64,000 nucleotides of DNA, taken from assembly GCA_016201045.1 (NCBI GenBank), contig JACQDM010000001.1, positions 248,001-312,000 on the forward strand, written 5' to 3'. This document shows, piece after piece, positions 19,590 to 29,182 of the stretch. The notes beneath the pieces were generated by a model. That model searched no databases and was not told where the DNA came from. It was given only the letters and a program-made list of their open reading frames with translations. Every line of letters starts with the position of its first letter. Within the stretch, counting starts at the first letter, position 1. The position numbers and the translations under genes were made by a program. This DNA comes from Afipia sp. (lineage in GTDB: Bacteria; Pseudomonadota; Alphaproteobacteria; Rhizobiales; Xanthobacteraceae).

Positions 19590-20822
19590 ATGCGTAAACT
19601 GATTATGGCTGTGGCCGTAACGCTTCCCATGCTGGGCGGCGCTGCACTGGCCCAGGACACACTTAAAATCGCCTACATCGATCCGTTGTCAGGCGGCGGC
19701 GCCAGCATCGGCGAAATCGGTTTGAAGACCTTCCAATATCTTGCCGACGAAGTGAACGCCAAAGGCGGCATCGGCGGCAAGAAGGTCGAGATCGTTCCGT
19801 TCGACAACAAGGTCAATCCGCAGGAAAGCCTGATCCAGGCCCAGAAGGCGATCGACGCAGGCATTCGTTATCTGACGCAGGGCAACGGTTCGTCTGTGGC
19901 CGGCGCGCTGATCGACTTCGTCAACAAGTACAACGAGCGCAACCCCGGCAAGGAAGTTCTGTTCTTCAACTATGCCGCGGTCGATCCGAGCTTCACCAAC
20001 GACAAGTGCAGCTTCTGGCACTTCCGCTGGGATGCGAATTCCGACATCAAGATGGAAGCGCTCACCAACTACATGAAGGGTGAGAAGAACATCAAGAAGA
20101 TCTATCTCATCAACCAGGACTACTCGTTCGGCGAGTCGGTCCGAACCGCAGCCCTCGCGATGCTCAAGGCCAAGCGTCCCGACATCGAGATCGTCGGCGA
20201 CGAAAAGCATCCGCTGCTGAAGATCCAGGACTTCTCGCCCTACATCGCGAAGATCAAGGCCTCCGGCGCGGACAGCGTTATCACCGGCAACTGGGGGCAG
20301 GATTTCGCACTGCTGCTGAAAGCAGGTGCGGACTCAGGCCTGAAAGTGAACTGGTACACCTATTACGCGGGTGGCACGGGTGGACCGACCGCGATCAAGC
20401 AGGGCGGCCTGAACGATCAGGTTTTCCAGATCGCGGAAGGCTACGCCAACATCAAGCACGACTCCTCGATGGCGTTTGAAAAGGCGCTGCGCGAGAAGTA
20501 CGGCTTCAGCCTGTTCTACCCCCGCGCCGTCAACCAGATGCGCATGTTCAAGCTGGCTGCCGACAAGGCCAAGTCGATTGAGCCTGTGAAGGTCGCAGCA
20601 GCTCTTGAAGACATGAAGTTCGATGTCTTCAACGGCGGTGACGGTATTATGCGCAAGGACGATCACCAGTTCTTCCAGCCGATGTACATCGCCCAGTTCG
20701 GCGAGCTGAAGAACAAGGAACCGTTCGACGAGGAAAAGACCGGCTGGGGCTGGAAGGGTGCCGCCAAAATCGATACCCCCCAGACCATGCTGCCGACCAC
20801 CTGCAAAATGACCCGTCCGTAA
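19590..20822 (+). CDS. ABC transporter substrate-binding protein (Liv-type), cluster 2
   Basis: Signal peptide; LKIAYIDPLSGGGASIGEIGLKTFQYLADEVNAKGGIGGKKVE. Confidence 0.94.
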   Translation: MRKLIMAVAVTLPMLGGAALAQDTLKIAYIDPLSGGGASIGEIGLKTFQYLADEVNAKGGIGGKKVEIVPFDNKVNPQESLIQAQKAIDAGIRYLTQGNGSSVAGALIDFVNKYNERNPGKEVLFFNYAAVDPSFTNDKCSFWHFRWDANSDIKMEALTNYMKGEKNIKKIYLINQDYSFGESVRTAALAMLKAKRPDIEIVGDEKHPLLKIQDFSPYIAKIKASGADSVITGNWGQDFALLLKAGADSGLKVNWYTYYAGGTGGPTAIKQGGLNDQVFQIAEGYANIKHDSSMAFEKALREKYGFSLFYPRAVNQMRMFKLAADKAKSIEPVKVAAALEDMKFDVFNGGDGIMRKDDHQFFQPMYIAQFGELKNKEPFDEEKTGWGWKGAAKIDTPQTMLPTTCKMTRP

Positions 20823-20839
20823 CGGATCACGTCATGGTT

Positions 20840-20866
20840 GCGTCCGCCGCAGATTGCGGCGGACGC
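20840..20866 (+). terminator. Intercistronic hairpin (attenuator/stability element) between substrate-binding and permease genes, cluster 2
   Basis: GCGTCCGCCGCA-GAT-TGCGGCGGACGC, 12-bp perfect stem, followed by pyrimidine-rich CTCTTCTTTC. Confidence 0.75.
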
Positions 20867-20906
20867 GGCCCTCTTCTTTCAAAACTGCTGTGGGGGTTGC
20901 GGTCGC

Positions 20907-21854
20907 GTGCTTGAGCTTGTTGTCATATCCACGCTGAACGGCATCCAGTACGGGATGCTGCTGTTTCTGATGGCCAGCGGTCTCACCGTCATCTTCAGCA
21001 TGCTGGGCGTGCTGAACTTCGCGCATGCGAGCTTCTATATGCTCGGCGCTTTTTTTGGATTTCAACTCGCGCACTGGTTCGGTTTCTGGCCAGCGCTGGT
21101 CATTGCGCCTGTGCTTGCCGGATTGATCGGCGCCGGAGTGGAGCGCTACGGCCTGCGCAAGGTTCATCGCAACGGCCACGTCGCCGAATTGCTGTTCACC
21201 TTCGGGCTCGCGTTCGCGCTCGAAGAAATCGTGCAGATTATCTGGGGCAAGAGCCCGGTCGATTTCCGGGTACCCGAAATTCTGAACTTCCCCGCACTGA
21301 CGATCTTCTCGACCAACTACCCGGCCTACAAACTCTTCATGCTGCTGGTGTCGATCGCGATCTTCGTCGGCCTGCTGATCGCGCTGAAGAAGACCCGCAT
21401 CGGCATGATCGTGCAGGCAGCGCTGACGCACCCGCACATGGTCGGCCATCTCGGACACAATGTCGGGCGCATTTTCATGATGGTGTTCGGCGTCGGTACT
21501 GCGCTGGCCGCGGTCGCCGGTGTCATCGCCGGACCCGCGCTGGTGACGCAATCGAGCATGGCGGCACTTCTCGGCCCCATCCTGTTCGTCGTCGTGGTCG
21601 TCGGCGGACTTGGATCGCTGCCCGGCGCGTTCATTGCCTCATTGCTGATCGGGCTGGTGCAGACATTCGCCGTCGCCATGAACGGTTCGCTCTCCGAAAT
21701 CTTCGGTCCGCTCAGCCCGGCCTACGCTTCAACCTGGTTATCCGACATCTGGAACGTCACCGTCGCGCAGATTGCGCCCATCATGCCCTATGTGCTGCTG
21801 GTGCTGATCCTCGCCTTCCGCCCGATGGGCCTGCTCGGGACTCGCGACACATGA
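20907..21854 (+). CDS. ABC transporter permease (LivH-type), cluster 2
   Basis: LNGIQYGMLLFLMASGLTVIFSMLGVLNFAHASFYMLG; GTG start at 20907 inferred. Confidence 0.93.
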   Translation: MLELVVISTLNGIQYGMLLFLMASGLTVIFSMLGVLNFAHASFYMLGAFFGFQLAHWFGFWPALVIAPVLAGLIGAGVERYGLRKVHRNGHVAELLFTFGLAFALEEIVQIIWGKSPVDFRVPEILNFPALTIFSTNYPAYKLFMLLVSIAIFVGLLIALKKTRIGMIVQAALTHPHMVGHLGHNVGRIFMMVFGVGTALAAVAGVIAGPALVTQSSMAALLGPILFVVVVVGGLGSLPGAFIASLLIGLVQTFAVAMNGSLSEIFGPLSPAYASTWLSDIWNVTVAQIAPIMPYVLLVLILAFRPMGLLGTRDT

Positions 21855-23152
21855 CCGATATCGCCGCAACTATCGCCCCGCCGCGCCCGACCGCCGCCAA
21901 GCAGTTCAAATTTTATGGATTATGGATCGCAACTGCTGTTGCGCTGGTGCTGCTGCCGAAGATCTTTTCGTCCGGCGGCGCACTGACGACCTTCAGCCTG
22001 ATCGGCATCTCGATCATCTTCGCGCTGTCCTACAACATCCTGCTCGGCCAGACCGGCATGCTATCGTTCGGACACGCGGTCTATTACGGACTCGGCGGCT
22101 TCCTCGCCATTCACGCCATCAACATCATCGGCGCGAACAAGTGGCCGATCCCGCTGCCGCTGGTGCCGTTGATCGGAGGCGCCACAGGTCTTGTGTTCGC
22201 AATCATTCTTGGATGGGTCTCGACGCAACGCTCCGGCACGGCGTTCGCGATGATCTCGCTCGGCGTCGCCGAACTTGTCGCCTCCTCCGCGCTGATCCTT
22301 CGTACCTTCTTCGGCGGCGAAGCCGGCATTTCCGCCAACCGCACCAAATTGCTCAAGGTGTTCGACTGGAGTTTCGGCCCGCAATATCAAATCTATTACC
22401 TCGTCGCGGTATGGACGCTGATCTGCATGATCGCCATGTATGCGCTGACGCGCACGCCATTCGGCCGCATGTGCAACGCGGTACGCGACAATCCCGAGCG
22501 CGTGCAGTTCGTCGGCTACGACCCGCATGTGGTGCGCTACATCGCATTCTGCTTCTCAGGGTTCTTCGCCGGCATCGCAGGCGCGCTGTCCGCGATCAAT
22601 TTCGAGATCGCCAACTCCGCCTATCTCGGCGCGGTGCAATCGGGCACGGTTCTGTTCGCCACTTACATCGGCGGCGTTGCGTTCTTCATCGGGCCCATCG
22701 TCGGCGCGATTTTCGTGACGTTCCTGTCGCTGGCGCTCAGCGACGTGACATCGGTGTGGCAGCTTTACTTCGGGTTGTTTTTCATCGCGGTCGTGATGTT
22801 CGCGCCCGGCGGCATCACCGGGCTTTTAATGATGCATCGGCCGCTGGTACGCAACGGCACGCTCGCGAAAGTGCTGCCGTGGTATGCGATTGCGCTGGTG
22901 CCGACGCTGGCGATGGTTACGGGGTTGATGATCGCGATCGAATGCGTGGTGCATTACACCACCAATCCGAGCGACGATCCGAACATCAAGGCGTTCGGCA
23001 TCCCGTTCGATGCCGCAAGCCCGATCACATGGGGCATCGCGCTGGCGCTGATCGTGATCGGCTTCTTCGTCGCGCGGAAAACTTGGGCATGGGTTGCGCA
23101 GGCATGGGATCACGCGACCACGGCCCCGCCGGAACAGGCGACACTGTCATGA
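21851..23152 (+). CDS. ABC transporter permease (LivM-type), cluster 2
   Basis: ALSYNILLGQTGMLSFGHAVYYGLGGFLAIH; ATGA overlap with livH. Confidence 0.93.
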   Translation: MTDIAATIAPPRPTAAKQFKFYGLWIATAVALVLLPKIFSSGGALTTFSLIGISIIFALSYNILLGQTGMLSFGHAVYYGLGGFLAIHAINIIGANKWPIPLPLVPLIGGATGLVFAIILGWVSTQRSGTAFAMISLGVAELVASSALILRTFFGGEAGISANRTKLLKVFDWSFGPQYQIYYLVAVWTLICMIAMYALTRTPFGRMCNAVRDNPERVQFVGYDPHVVRYIAFCFSGFFAGIAGALSAINFEIANSAYLGAVQSGTVLFATYIGGVAFFIGPIVGAIFVTFLSLALSDVTSVWQLYFGLFFIAVVMFAPGGITGLLMMHRPLVRNGTLAKVLPWYAIALVPTLAMVTGLMIAIECVVHYTTNPSDDPNIKAFGIPFDAASPITWGIALALIVIGFFVARKTWAWVAQAWDHATTAPPEQATLS

Positions 23153-23898
23153 GCACTGCTATCGAACTGCGCAACGTCGAGAAGAGTTTCGGCGTCACCG
23201 CCGTGATCCGCGACGTCAACCTGAAGATCGCTTCGGGCGAACGCCACGCCATCATCGGCCCCAACGGAGCCGGCAAGTCCACGCTGTTCAATCTCATCAG
23301 CGGTTACATGGTGCCTTCAAAAGGCGAAATCCTGCTGCGTGATCAGGTCGTGTCGGGTCTGGCGCCCTATCAGATCAACCGCCGCGGCCTGTCGCGTTCG
23401 TTTCAGGTGACGAACGTGTTCGCCAACATGACCGTGTGGGAGAATCTGCGCTGTGCCGTGTTGTGGGCGACCGGGAATCGTTACGCATTCTGGAAGAGCA
23501 TCGACAATCTTCCCGAAGTGCGCGAGCGCACCGCGCGCATTTTGCAGGACATCGGCCTGACCTCGCGCCGCGATATTCCGGCCGGCCTTCTGACCTACGC
23601 CGAGCAGCGCGCGCTGGAAATCGGCATCACCGTTGCAGGCGGCGCGGACGTCATTCTGCTCGATGAGCCGACAGCGGGCATGAGCCACGCCGAAACCGAG
23701 CGCGCGGTCGCGCTGATCCGCCGTCTCACCGAGGGCCGCACGCTTTTGATCGTCGAGCACGACATGAGCGTGGTGTTCGGCCTCGCCGACCGCATTTCGG
23801 TTCTGGTCTACGGCAAGATCATCGCGTCCGGCACGCCTGAGCAGATCCGCAACGATCCGAAGGTCAAGGAAGCCTATCTCGGTGAGGAGGCAGCCTGA
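23149..23898 (+). CDS. ABC transporter ATP-binding protein (LivG-type), cluster 2
   Basis: MSTAIELRNVEKSFGVTAV...IIGPNGAGKSTLFNLISG...VILLDEPTAGMSHAE. Confidence 0.94.
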   Translation: MSTAIELRNVEKSFGVTAVIRDVNLKIASGERHAIIGPNGAGKSTLFNLISGYMVPSKGEILLRDQVVSGLAPYQINRRGLSRSFQVTNVFANMTVWENLRCAVLWATGNRYAFWKSIDNLPEVRERTARILQDIGLTSRRDIPAGLLTYAEQRALEIGITVAGGADVILLDEPTAGMSHAETERAVALIRRLTEGRTLLIVEHDMSVVFGLADRISVLVYGKIIASGTPEQIRNDPKVKEAYLGEEAA

Positions 23899-24593
23899 TG
23901 TTGGGAATTCAGGACCTTCACGCCTATTACGGCAAGAGCCACATCCTGCAGGGCGTCGACATGAATATCGGCGCGGGCGAAGTCGTCAGCCTGCTTGGCC
24001 GCAACGGTGTCGGCCGTTCCACCACCGTCAAGGCGATCATGGGCGAAGTGCCGCCGCATGGCGCGATCAAGTTCAAGGGCCAGGATATTGCAGGTCTGCC
24101 GAGCTACAAGATTGCGCATCTCGGCCTCGGCTATGTGCCGGAACATCGCGACATCTTCCCCGGTCTCACCGTGCGTCAGAACCTCCTGTTGGGGATTAAG
24201 GACACCAAGCGTCCCGGCAAGTGGAAGCTCGGCGACATGCTGGAGATGTTTCCGAATCTCGCCGCGCGCGCCGATACCGCAGCCGGCGTGCTGTCCGGCG
24301 GCGAAAAACAGATGCTGACCATTTGCCGCACGCTGATGGGCGATCCTGAACTCGTGATGATCGATGAGCCGACCGAGGGTCTCGCGCCGCTGATTGTGCA
24401 GCAGGTCGGCGACCTGATTGCGGAAATCGCGCGGCGCGGCGTCGCCATTCTGCTGGTGGAGCAAAAGCTCTCCATCGCGATGCGGATTTCGCACCGCGTC
24501 TACGTCATGGGTCACGGCCGGATCGTGTTCGAGGGCACGCCCGCCGAACTCAAGGCCAATCAGCAGATCCGCAAGGAATGGCTGGAAGTCTGA
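23898..24593 (+). CDS. ABC transporter ATP-binding protein (LivF-type), cluster 2, with variant Walker A (GRNGVGRST)
   Basis: LLGRNGVGRSTTVKAIMG, LSGGEKQML, LVMIDEPTEGLAP. Confidence 0.93.
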   Translation: MLGIQDLHAYYGKSHILQGVDMNIGAGEVVSLLGRNGVGRSTTVKAIMGEVPPHGAIKFKGQDIAGLPSYKIAHLGLGYVPEHRDIFPGLTVRQNLLLGIKDTKRPGKWKLGDMLEMFPNLAARADTAAGVLSGGEKQMLTICRTLMGDPELVMIDEPTEGLAPLIVQQVGDLIAEIARRGVAILLVEQKLSIAMRISHRVYVMGHGRIVFEGTPAELKANQQIRKEWLEV

Positions 24594-24602
24594 GGCGCGG
24601 AT

Positions 24603-25277
24603 CTATTCCCCGTAGCCGCGCAACTTCTCCAGATCGAGAATAGTCACGCCGCCGTATTCGAGCCGGATCAATCCCTCGCTTTCCAGAGCTTTTAGCGAGC
24701 GGTTGGCATTCTGCCGGGAGATTCCGGAGATCGCACCGATTTCTTCCTGCGTGATGTCGAGATAACGGTTCAGATCCGGGTACAGGATGGGATTGAACAG
24801 CGAGGCGATGCTCCGCGCGATCCGAGCTGTTGGATCCAGCATGCGGCCATATTCGAGCAAGGCCATGAACTGGCCGAGCCGCTCGTTGAGTTGGCCCACC
24901 ATGAATCGGTTGAACGCAACGCTGTTGTCCATCAGCCACATGAACGTCGTGCGGTCCATCATCGCAAGGCGCGTGGCGCGCAGCGCGATAGTGTCGTAAC
25001 GCCGCGCCTCGTTTTTCAGCAGCGTCCCTTCGCCGAACCACGCGCCCGATGTGAGACCTGTGAAACTCATTGCCTTGCCGTCGCGCGAGACGTTGCCGAT
25101 CCGCACAAGACCCGTGACGACGCCGGTCCAATAATCGAAGCGGTCGCCGCGCATGCAGATTGCTTCATTCGCGCCGAACGATTTCTCGAAGACACCCTTG
25201 CGGGCAATCTCGATCTCCTGATCGTTCAGGCCGCGCGACCAGGTCGCAATCCGCTTGAGATAATCGACAGCAATCAT
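24603..25277 (-). CDS. Crp/Fnr-family transcriptional regulator
   Basis: cNMP-binding-like N-terminus (CMRGDRFDYWTGVVTGLVRIGNVSRDGKAMSFTGLTSGAWFGEGTLL) and HTH (DITQEEIGAISGISRQNANRSLKALESEGLIRLEYG). Confidence 0.93.
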   Translation of the reverse strand: MIAVDYLKRIATWSRGLNDQEIEIARKGVFEKSFGANEAICMRGDRFDYWTGVVTGLVRIGNVSRDGKAMSFTGLTSGAWFGEGTLLKNEARRYDTIALRATRLAMMDRTTFMWLMDNSVAFNRFMVGQLNERLGQFMALLEYGRMLDPTARIARSIASLFNPILYPDLNRYLDITQEEIGAISGISRQNANRSLKALESEGLIRLEYGGVTILDLEKLRGYGE

Positions 25278-25308
25278 GATCTCGAACCGGAACTCTCAGC
25301 GTGACATG

Positions 25309-25322
25309 TTGCGGCGCGGCAA
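25309..25322. promoter_or_regulatory. Candidate Crp/Fnr-family binding site
   Basis: TTG-CGGCGCGG-CAA (14 bp) within the longer dyad GTTGC-N6-GCAAC, 31 bp upstream of the Crp/Fnr ATG in a divergent intergenic region. Confidence 0.4.
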
Positions 25323-25542
25323 CCGGGTGCCGGTATACAGCGCGTGTGGCGAATTTGCTCAGCGAATTGTCCGGCGCAAGACATTTCGGCGCGGCGCTTT
25401 GCCCTAATGACGAACGTGCTGGCTTCGGCCTGCGGCACAAAACACCAATAGTAGAATGGCTTACGAAGACCGGCCAATATAGGATCGGCGCGTCAAAGCC
25501 AACCGAAGACAAAGAGCGCACGAAGCGCCTGATTCCGGGAGG

Positions 25543-26364
25543 ATGCGAGTGGCGGTTGCGTTGGAGGTCCAAGGGGTATCCTTGCGCTTCGGTGGCGTGC
25601 GTGCGCTGACCGACGTGAGCTTCGCCGTCAACAAGGGCGAGCTGTTTTCCATCATCGGACCTAACGGCGCGGGCAAGACCTCGATCGTCAACTGCGTGTC
25701 CGGGCGCTATACGCCGACCGAAGGCAGGCTGTTCTACGAAGGCCGTGACATCACCGGCCTCAAGCCGAACGCTCGCGCCTCGCTCGGCATCGGCCGCACC
25801 TTCCAGAATCTGGCGCTGTTTCATCATATGAGCGTGCTCGACAACATCATGGTCGGGCGGCATCACCTTCTGAAAAATAATTTCATCACCGGCTCGCTGT
25901 ATTGGCTCGGCGCGCGGCGCGAGGAACTCGAGCATCGCCGCAAAGTCGAGGAGATCATCGACTTCCTCGATCTTCAGTCGGTGCGCAAGGCTGTTGCGGG
26001 CACCCTTCCCTACGGGTTGCGCAAGCGCGTGGAGCTTGCGCGCGCGATGGCGCTGGAACCGAATCTCATTCTTCTCGACGAGCCGATGGCCGGCATGAAC
26101 TTCGAGGAGAAGGAAGACATGGCGCGCTACATCGTCGATCTCAACGAGGAGTTCGGGATGACGGTGATGATGATCGAGCATGACATGGGCGTGGTGATGG
26201 ATATTTCCCATCGCATCACGGTGCTGGATTTCGGCAAGAAGATCGCCGAAGGCTTACCCGCTGACGTTTTGAGCGACCCGCACGTCAAGCGCGCCTATCT
26301 CGGCGAGGTCGACGAGGTTTTGACCGATCCGGACGACAAGAAAATTCTGGAGGCGTCGGCATGA
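25543..26364 (+). CDS. ABC transporter ATP-binding protein (LivG-type), cluster 3
   Basis: LEVQGVSLRFGGVRALTDVSF...IIGPNGAGKTSIVNC...LILLDEPMAGMNFEEKEDM. Confidence 0.93.
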   Translation: MRVAVALEVQGVSLRFGGVRALTDVSFAVNKGELFSIIGPNGAGKTSIVNCVSGRYTPTEGRLFYEGRDITGLKPNARASLGIGRTFQNLALFHHMSVLDNIMVGRHHLLKNNFITGSLYWLGARREELEHRRKVEEIIDFLDLQSVRKAVAGTLPYGLRKRVELARAMALEPNLILLDEPMAGMNFEEKEDMARYIVDLNEEFGMTVMMIEHDMGVVMDISHRITVLDFGKKIAEGLPADVLSDPHVKRAYLGEVDEVLTDPDDKKILEASA

Positions 26365-28292
26365 TCGACTACGCCGCCCGCGTCGCGCTTGCCGATACGT
26401 TCCCGAAAATGCTTCGGCTGAATGCCAAAGAACATGGCCGCGAGATCGCGCTGCGTGAGAAGGATTTCGGTCTTTGGCGAACATTTACGTGGGACGATTA
26501 TCAGAATCGCACGCGCGACTTCGCACTCGGCATGATCGAACTCGGCCTCCAGCGGGGCGATGTGGTTGCGATTGTCGGCGATAACCGGCCGGACTGGGTT
26601 GCCGCCGAAGTCGCAGCGCACGCTATCGGCGGATTGTCGCTCGGCATGTACCGCGAGTCGCTCGGCGAGGAAATCAAATACCTGCTTACTTACGGCGAAG
26701 CCAAGATCGTGTTCGCCGAAGACGAGGAGCAGGTCGACAAGCTGCTCGAGCTTGGCGACGCGATTCCGAGCGTGCGCCACATCGTCTATTCCGATCCGCG
26801 CGGCATGCGCAAATACGACGACCCGCGCCTGATGGAAGCGAGCCAGATCGCAGCCTTGGGCCAGAAGCGCGCCGCGCGCGAACCGCAGCTCTACGATCAG
26901 ATGGTCGATGCGACCAGGGGCGAGGACGTTGCCATCCTCTGCACGACCTCAGGCACCACTTCGAATCCGAAACTGGCGATGCTCTCGGGCGGCCGCGTGC
27001 TGCGGCACTGCGCGACTTATCTCAGTTTCGATCCGAAGGATTCCAGCGACGAATATGTGTCGGTGCTGCCGCTGCCCTGGATCATGGAACAGGTCTACGC
27101 GATGGGCAAAGGTCTGCTCAGCCGGATGAAGATCAACTTCGTCGAACAGCCCGACACCATGATGAACGATTTCCGCGAAATCGCGCCGACCTTCGTGCTG
27201 TTCGCGCCGCGCATCTGGGAAGGCATCGCCGCCGACGTGCGCGCGCGGGTGATGGATGCCTCCGTGATGAAGCAGAGCCTTTATGAAATGGGCATGAAGT
27301 CCGGCCTCGACGCGCTCGACGCCGGGAAAAAATCGGCAGTCGCCGAAACGTTGGTGTTTCGCGCGCTGCGTGACCGGCTCGGCTTCACGCGTCTTCGGTC
27401 GGCGGCGACCGGCGGCGCGGCACTCGGTCCCGATACGTTCAAGTTCTTCCGCGCGATGGGCGTGCCGCTGCGAACGCTCTACGGCCAAACGGAAACGCTC
27501 GGCGCCTTCACGCTGCACGCGCCGAATGCGGTCAATCCCGACACCACCGGCGTCGCGATGGGCGATGATATCGAGATCGAAATCCAGAAGCCGGACGCCA
27601 ACGGCGTCGGCGAGATCGTCGTTCGCCATCCCAACATGTTCACAGGTTATTACAAAAACGACGCAGCGACATCGGCCGACTTCCGCGACGGCTGGATGCA
27701 TTCCGGCGACGCCGGCTATTTCAACGACGAGAAGCAGCTCGTCGTCATCGACCGCATCAAGGACATGGCGGAGACCGCGCGCGGCGATCGTTTCTCGCCG
27801 CAATATATCGAGAACAAGCTCAAGTTCTCGCCCTACGTCGCCGAAACCGTCGTGCTCGGCGACGGGCGCGATTATCTCGCCGCCATGATCTGCATCCGCT
27901 TTTCCATCGTATCGAAATGGGCGGAGAAAAATCGCATCTCGTTCACGACCTACACCGATTTGTCGTCGCGCCCCGAAGTGTATGAACTGCTGCGAAAGGA
28001 AGTCGAGGCCGTGAACGCTACGCTGCCGCCCGCGCAGCGCATCCGCAAATTCCTGTTGCTCTATAAGGAACTCGATGCCGACGACGGTGAACTCACCCGC
28101 ACCCGCAAGGTCCGCCGCAGCGTCATCAACGAGAAATATGCGACCATCATCGACGCGATCTACGGCGGCAAGCCCGACATCGATATCGACACCGTGATCC
28201 GGTTTCAGGACGGCACGACGCAGCGCATCCGCACCACGCTCAAGGTCGTCGACCTCGGCGCGCAGCGCGCAACCGCGGAGGCCGCCGAATGA
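26361..28292 (+). CDS. AMP-dependent (long-chain) acyl-CoA synthetase family protein
   Basis: 643 aa; CTTSGTTSNPKLAMLSGG, LYGQTETLGAFT, GWMHSGDAGYF, DRIKDMAETARGDRFSPQYIE. Confidence 0.95.
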   Translation: MIDYAARVALADTFPKMLRLNAKEHGREIALREKDFGLWRTFTWDDYQNRTRDFALGMIELGLQRGDVVAIVGDNRPDWVAAEVAAHAIGGLSLGMYRESLGEEIKYLLTYGEAKIVFAEDEEQVDKLLELGDAIPSVRHIVYSDPRGMRKYDDPRLMEASQIAALGQKRAAREPQLYDQMVDATRGEDVAILCTTSGTTSNPKLAMLSGGRVLRHCATYLSFDPKDSSDEYVSVLPLPWIMEQVYAMGKGLLSRMKINFVEQPDTMMNDFREIAPTFVLFAPRIWEGIAADVRARVMDASVMKQSLYEMGMKSGLDALDAGKKSAVAETLVFRALRDRLGFTRLRSAATGGAALGPDTFKFFRAMGVPLRTLYGQTETLGAFTLHAPNAVNPDTTGVAMGDDIEIEIQKPDANGVGEIVVRHPNMFTGYYKNDAATSADFRDGWMHSGDAGYFNDEKQLVVIDRIKDMAETARGDRFSPQYIENKLKFSPYVAETVVLGDGRDYLAAMICIRFSIVSKWAEKNRISFTTYTDLSSRPEVYELLRKEVEAVNATLPPAQRIRKFLLLYKELDADDGELTRTRKVRRSVINEKYATIIDAIYGGKPDIDIDTVIRFQDGTTQRIRTTLKVVDLGAQRATAEAAE

Positions 28293-29182
28293 ACACGCAA
28301 CTTCTGATTCAGCTGCTCATCAACGGTCTCGTGGTCGGCACGCTGTATGGCGTGGTCGCGATGTCGTTCGTGCTGATCTACAAGGCAACGCAGGTCGTCA
28401 ACTTCGCGCAAGGCGAATTGCTTCTGATTGGCGCATGGGTGTGCTGGTGGCTGATGACCAAATATCAGGTGCCGTTCTATCTCGGCATGCCGATTACGCT
28501 GGTGTTCATGTTTCTGTTCGGCATCGCGATCCAGATCGTGATCCTGCGCCCGATGATCGGCGAGCCGATCATCTCCGTCATCATGGTGACGATCGCGCTC
28601 TCGACCGTGTTCTCAGCGCTGATGAAATGGATGTTCGGCGTCAACCTGCAGCCGTTCCCGCGCGTATTCGACACGCAACTGGTCGATATTTTCGGACTCC
28701 AAGTGCAGACCGTTTACGTCATGAGTCTCGTCGTCTCGGTGCTGATGATGGCGGGCATGGCGTGGTTTTTCAAAGTGTCAAAATACGGCCTTGCGATGCG
28801 CGCCACCGCGTTCAACCAGCAGGTCGCGCAATCGCTCGGCATTTCGGTGAAAAGCGTGTTCGCAATGGCGTGGGCGATCTCGGCAACCGTGTCGGCCGTT
28901 GCAGGCGTCGTCGTCGCTGTCGTCAACGGCGTGTCGGCAGGTCTTGCGAACTACGGCATCAAGGTTTTCCCCGCTGCCATTCTCGGCGGCCTCGATAGCG
29001 TCGGCGGTGCCGTGATCGGCGGTATCATCATCGGCTTGCTGGAAAACCTCGCGCACTTCCTCGACGCCGAATATCTGCACTGGGGCAATCTGTTCGAAAT
29101 CGCGCCGTTCTATGCACTGATCCTCATTCTGATGATCAAGCCCTACGGCCTGTTCGGCACAAAAGACATCGAGCGCATCTGA
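28289..29182 (+). CDS. ABC transporter permease (LivH-type), cluster 3
   Basis: LINGLVVGTLYGVVAMSFVLIYKATQVVNFAQGELLLIGA. Confidence 0.95.
   Translation: MNTQLLIQLLINGLVVGTLYGVVAMSFVLIYKATQVVNFAQGELLLIGAWVCWWLMTKYQVPFYLGMPITLVFMFLFGIAIQIVILRPMIGEPIISVIMVTIALSTVFSALMKWMFGVNLQPFPRVFDTQLVDIFGLQVQTVYVMSLVVSVLMMAGMAWFFKVSKYGLAMRATAFNQQVAQSLGISVKSVFAMAWAISATVSAVAGVVVAVVNGVSAGLANYGIKVFPAAILGGLDSVGGAVIGGIIIGLLENLAHFLDAEYLHWGNLFEIAPFYALILILMIKPYGLFGTKDIERI

Noticed and set aside
21922-23152. N-terminal ~400 aa of the 658-aa ORF 21922-23898
   Set aside because: Out-of-frame reading of livM; only the C-terminal part from 23149 is the real LivG.
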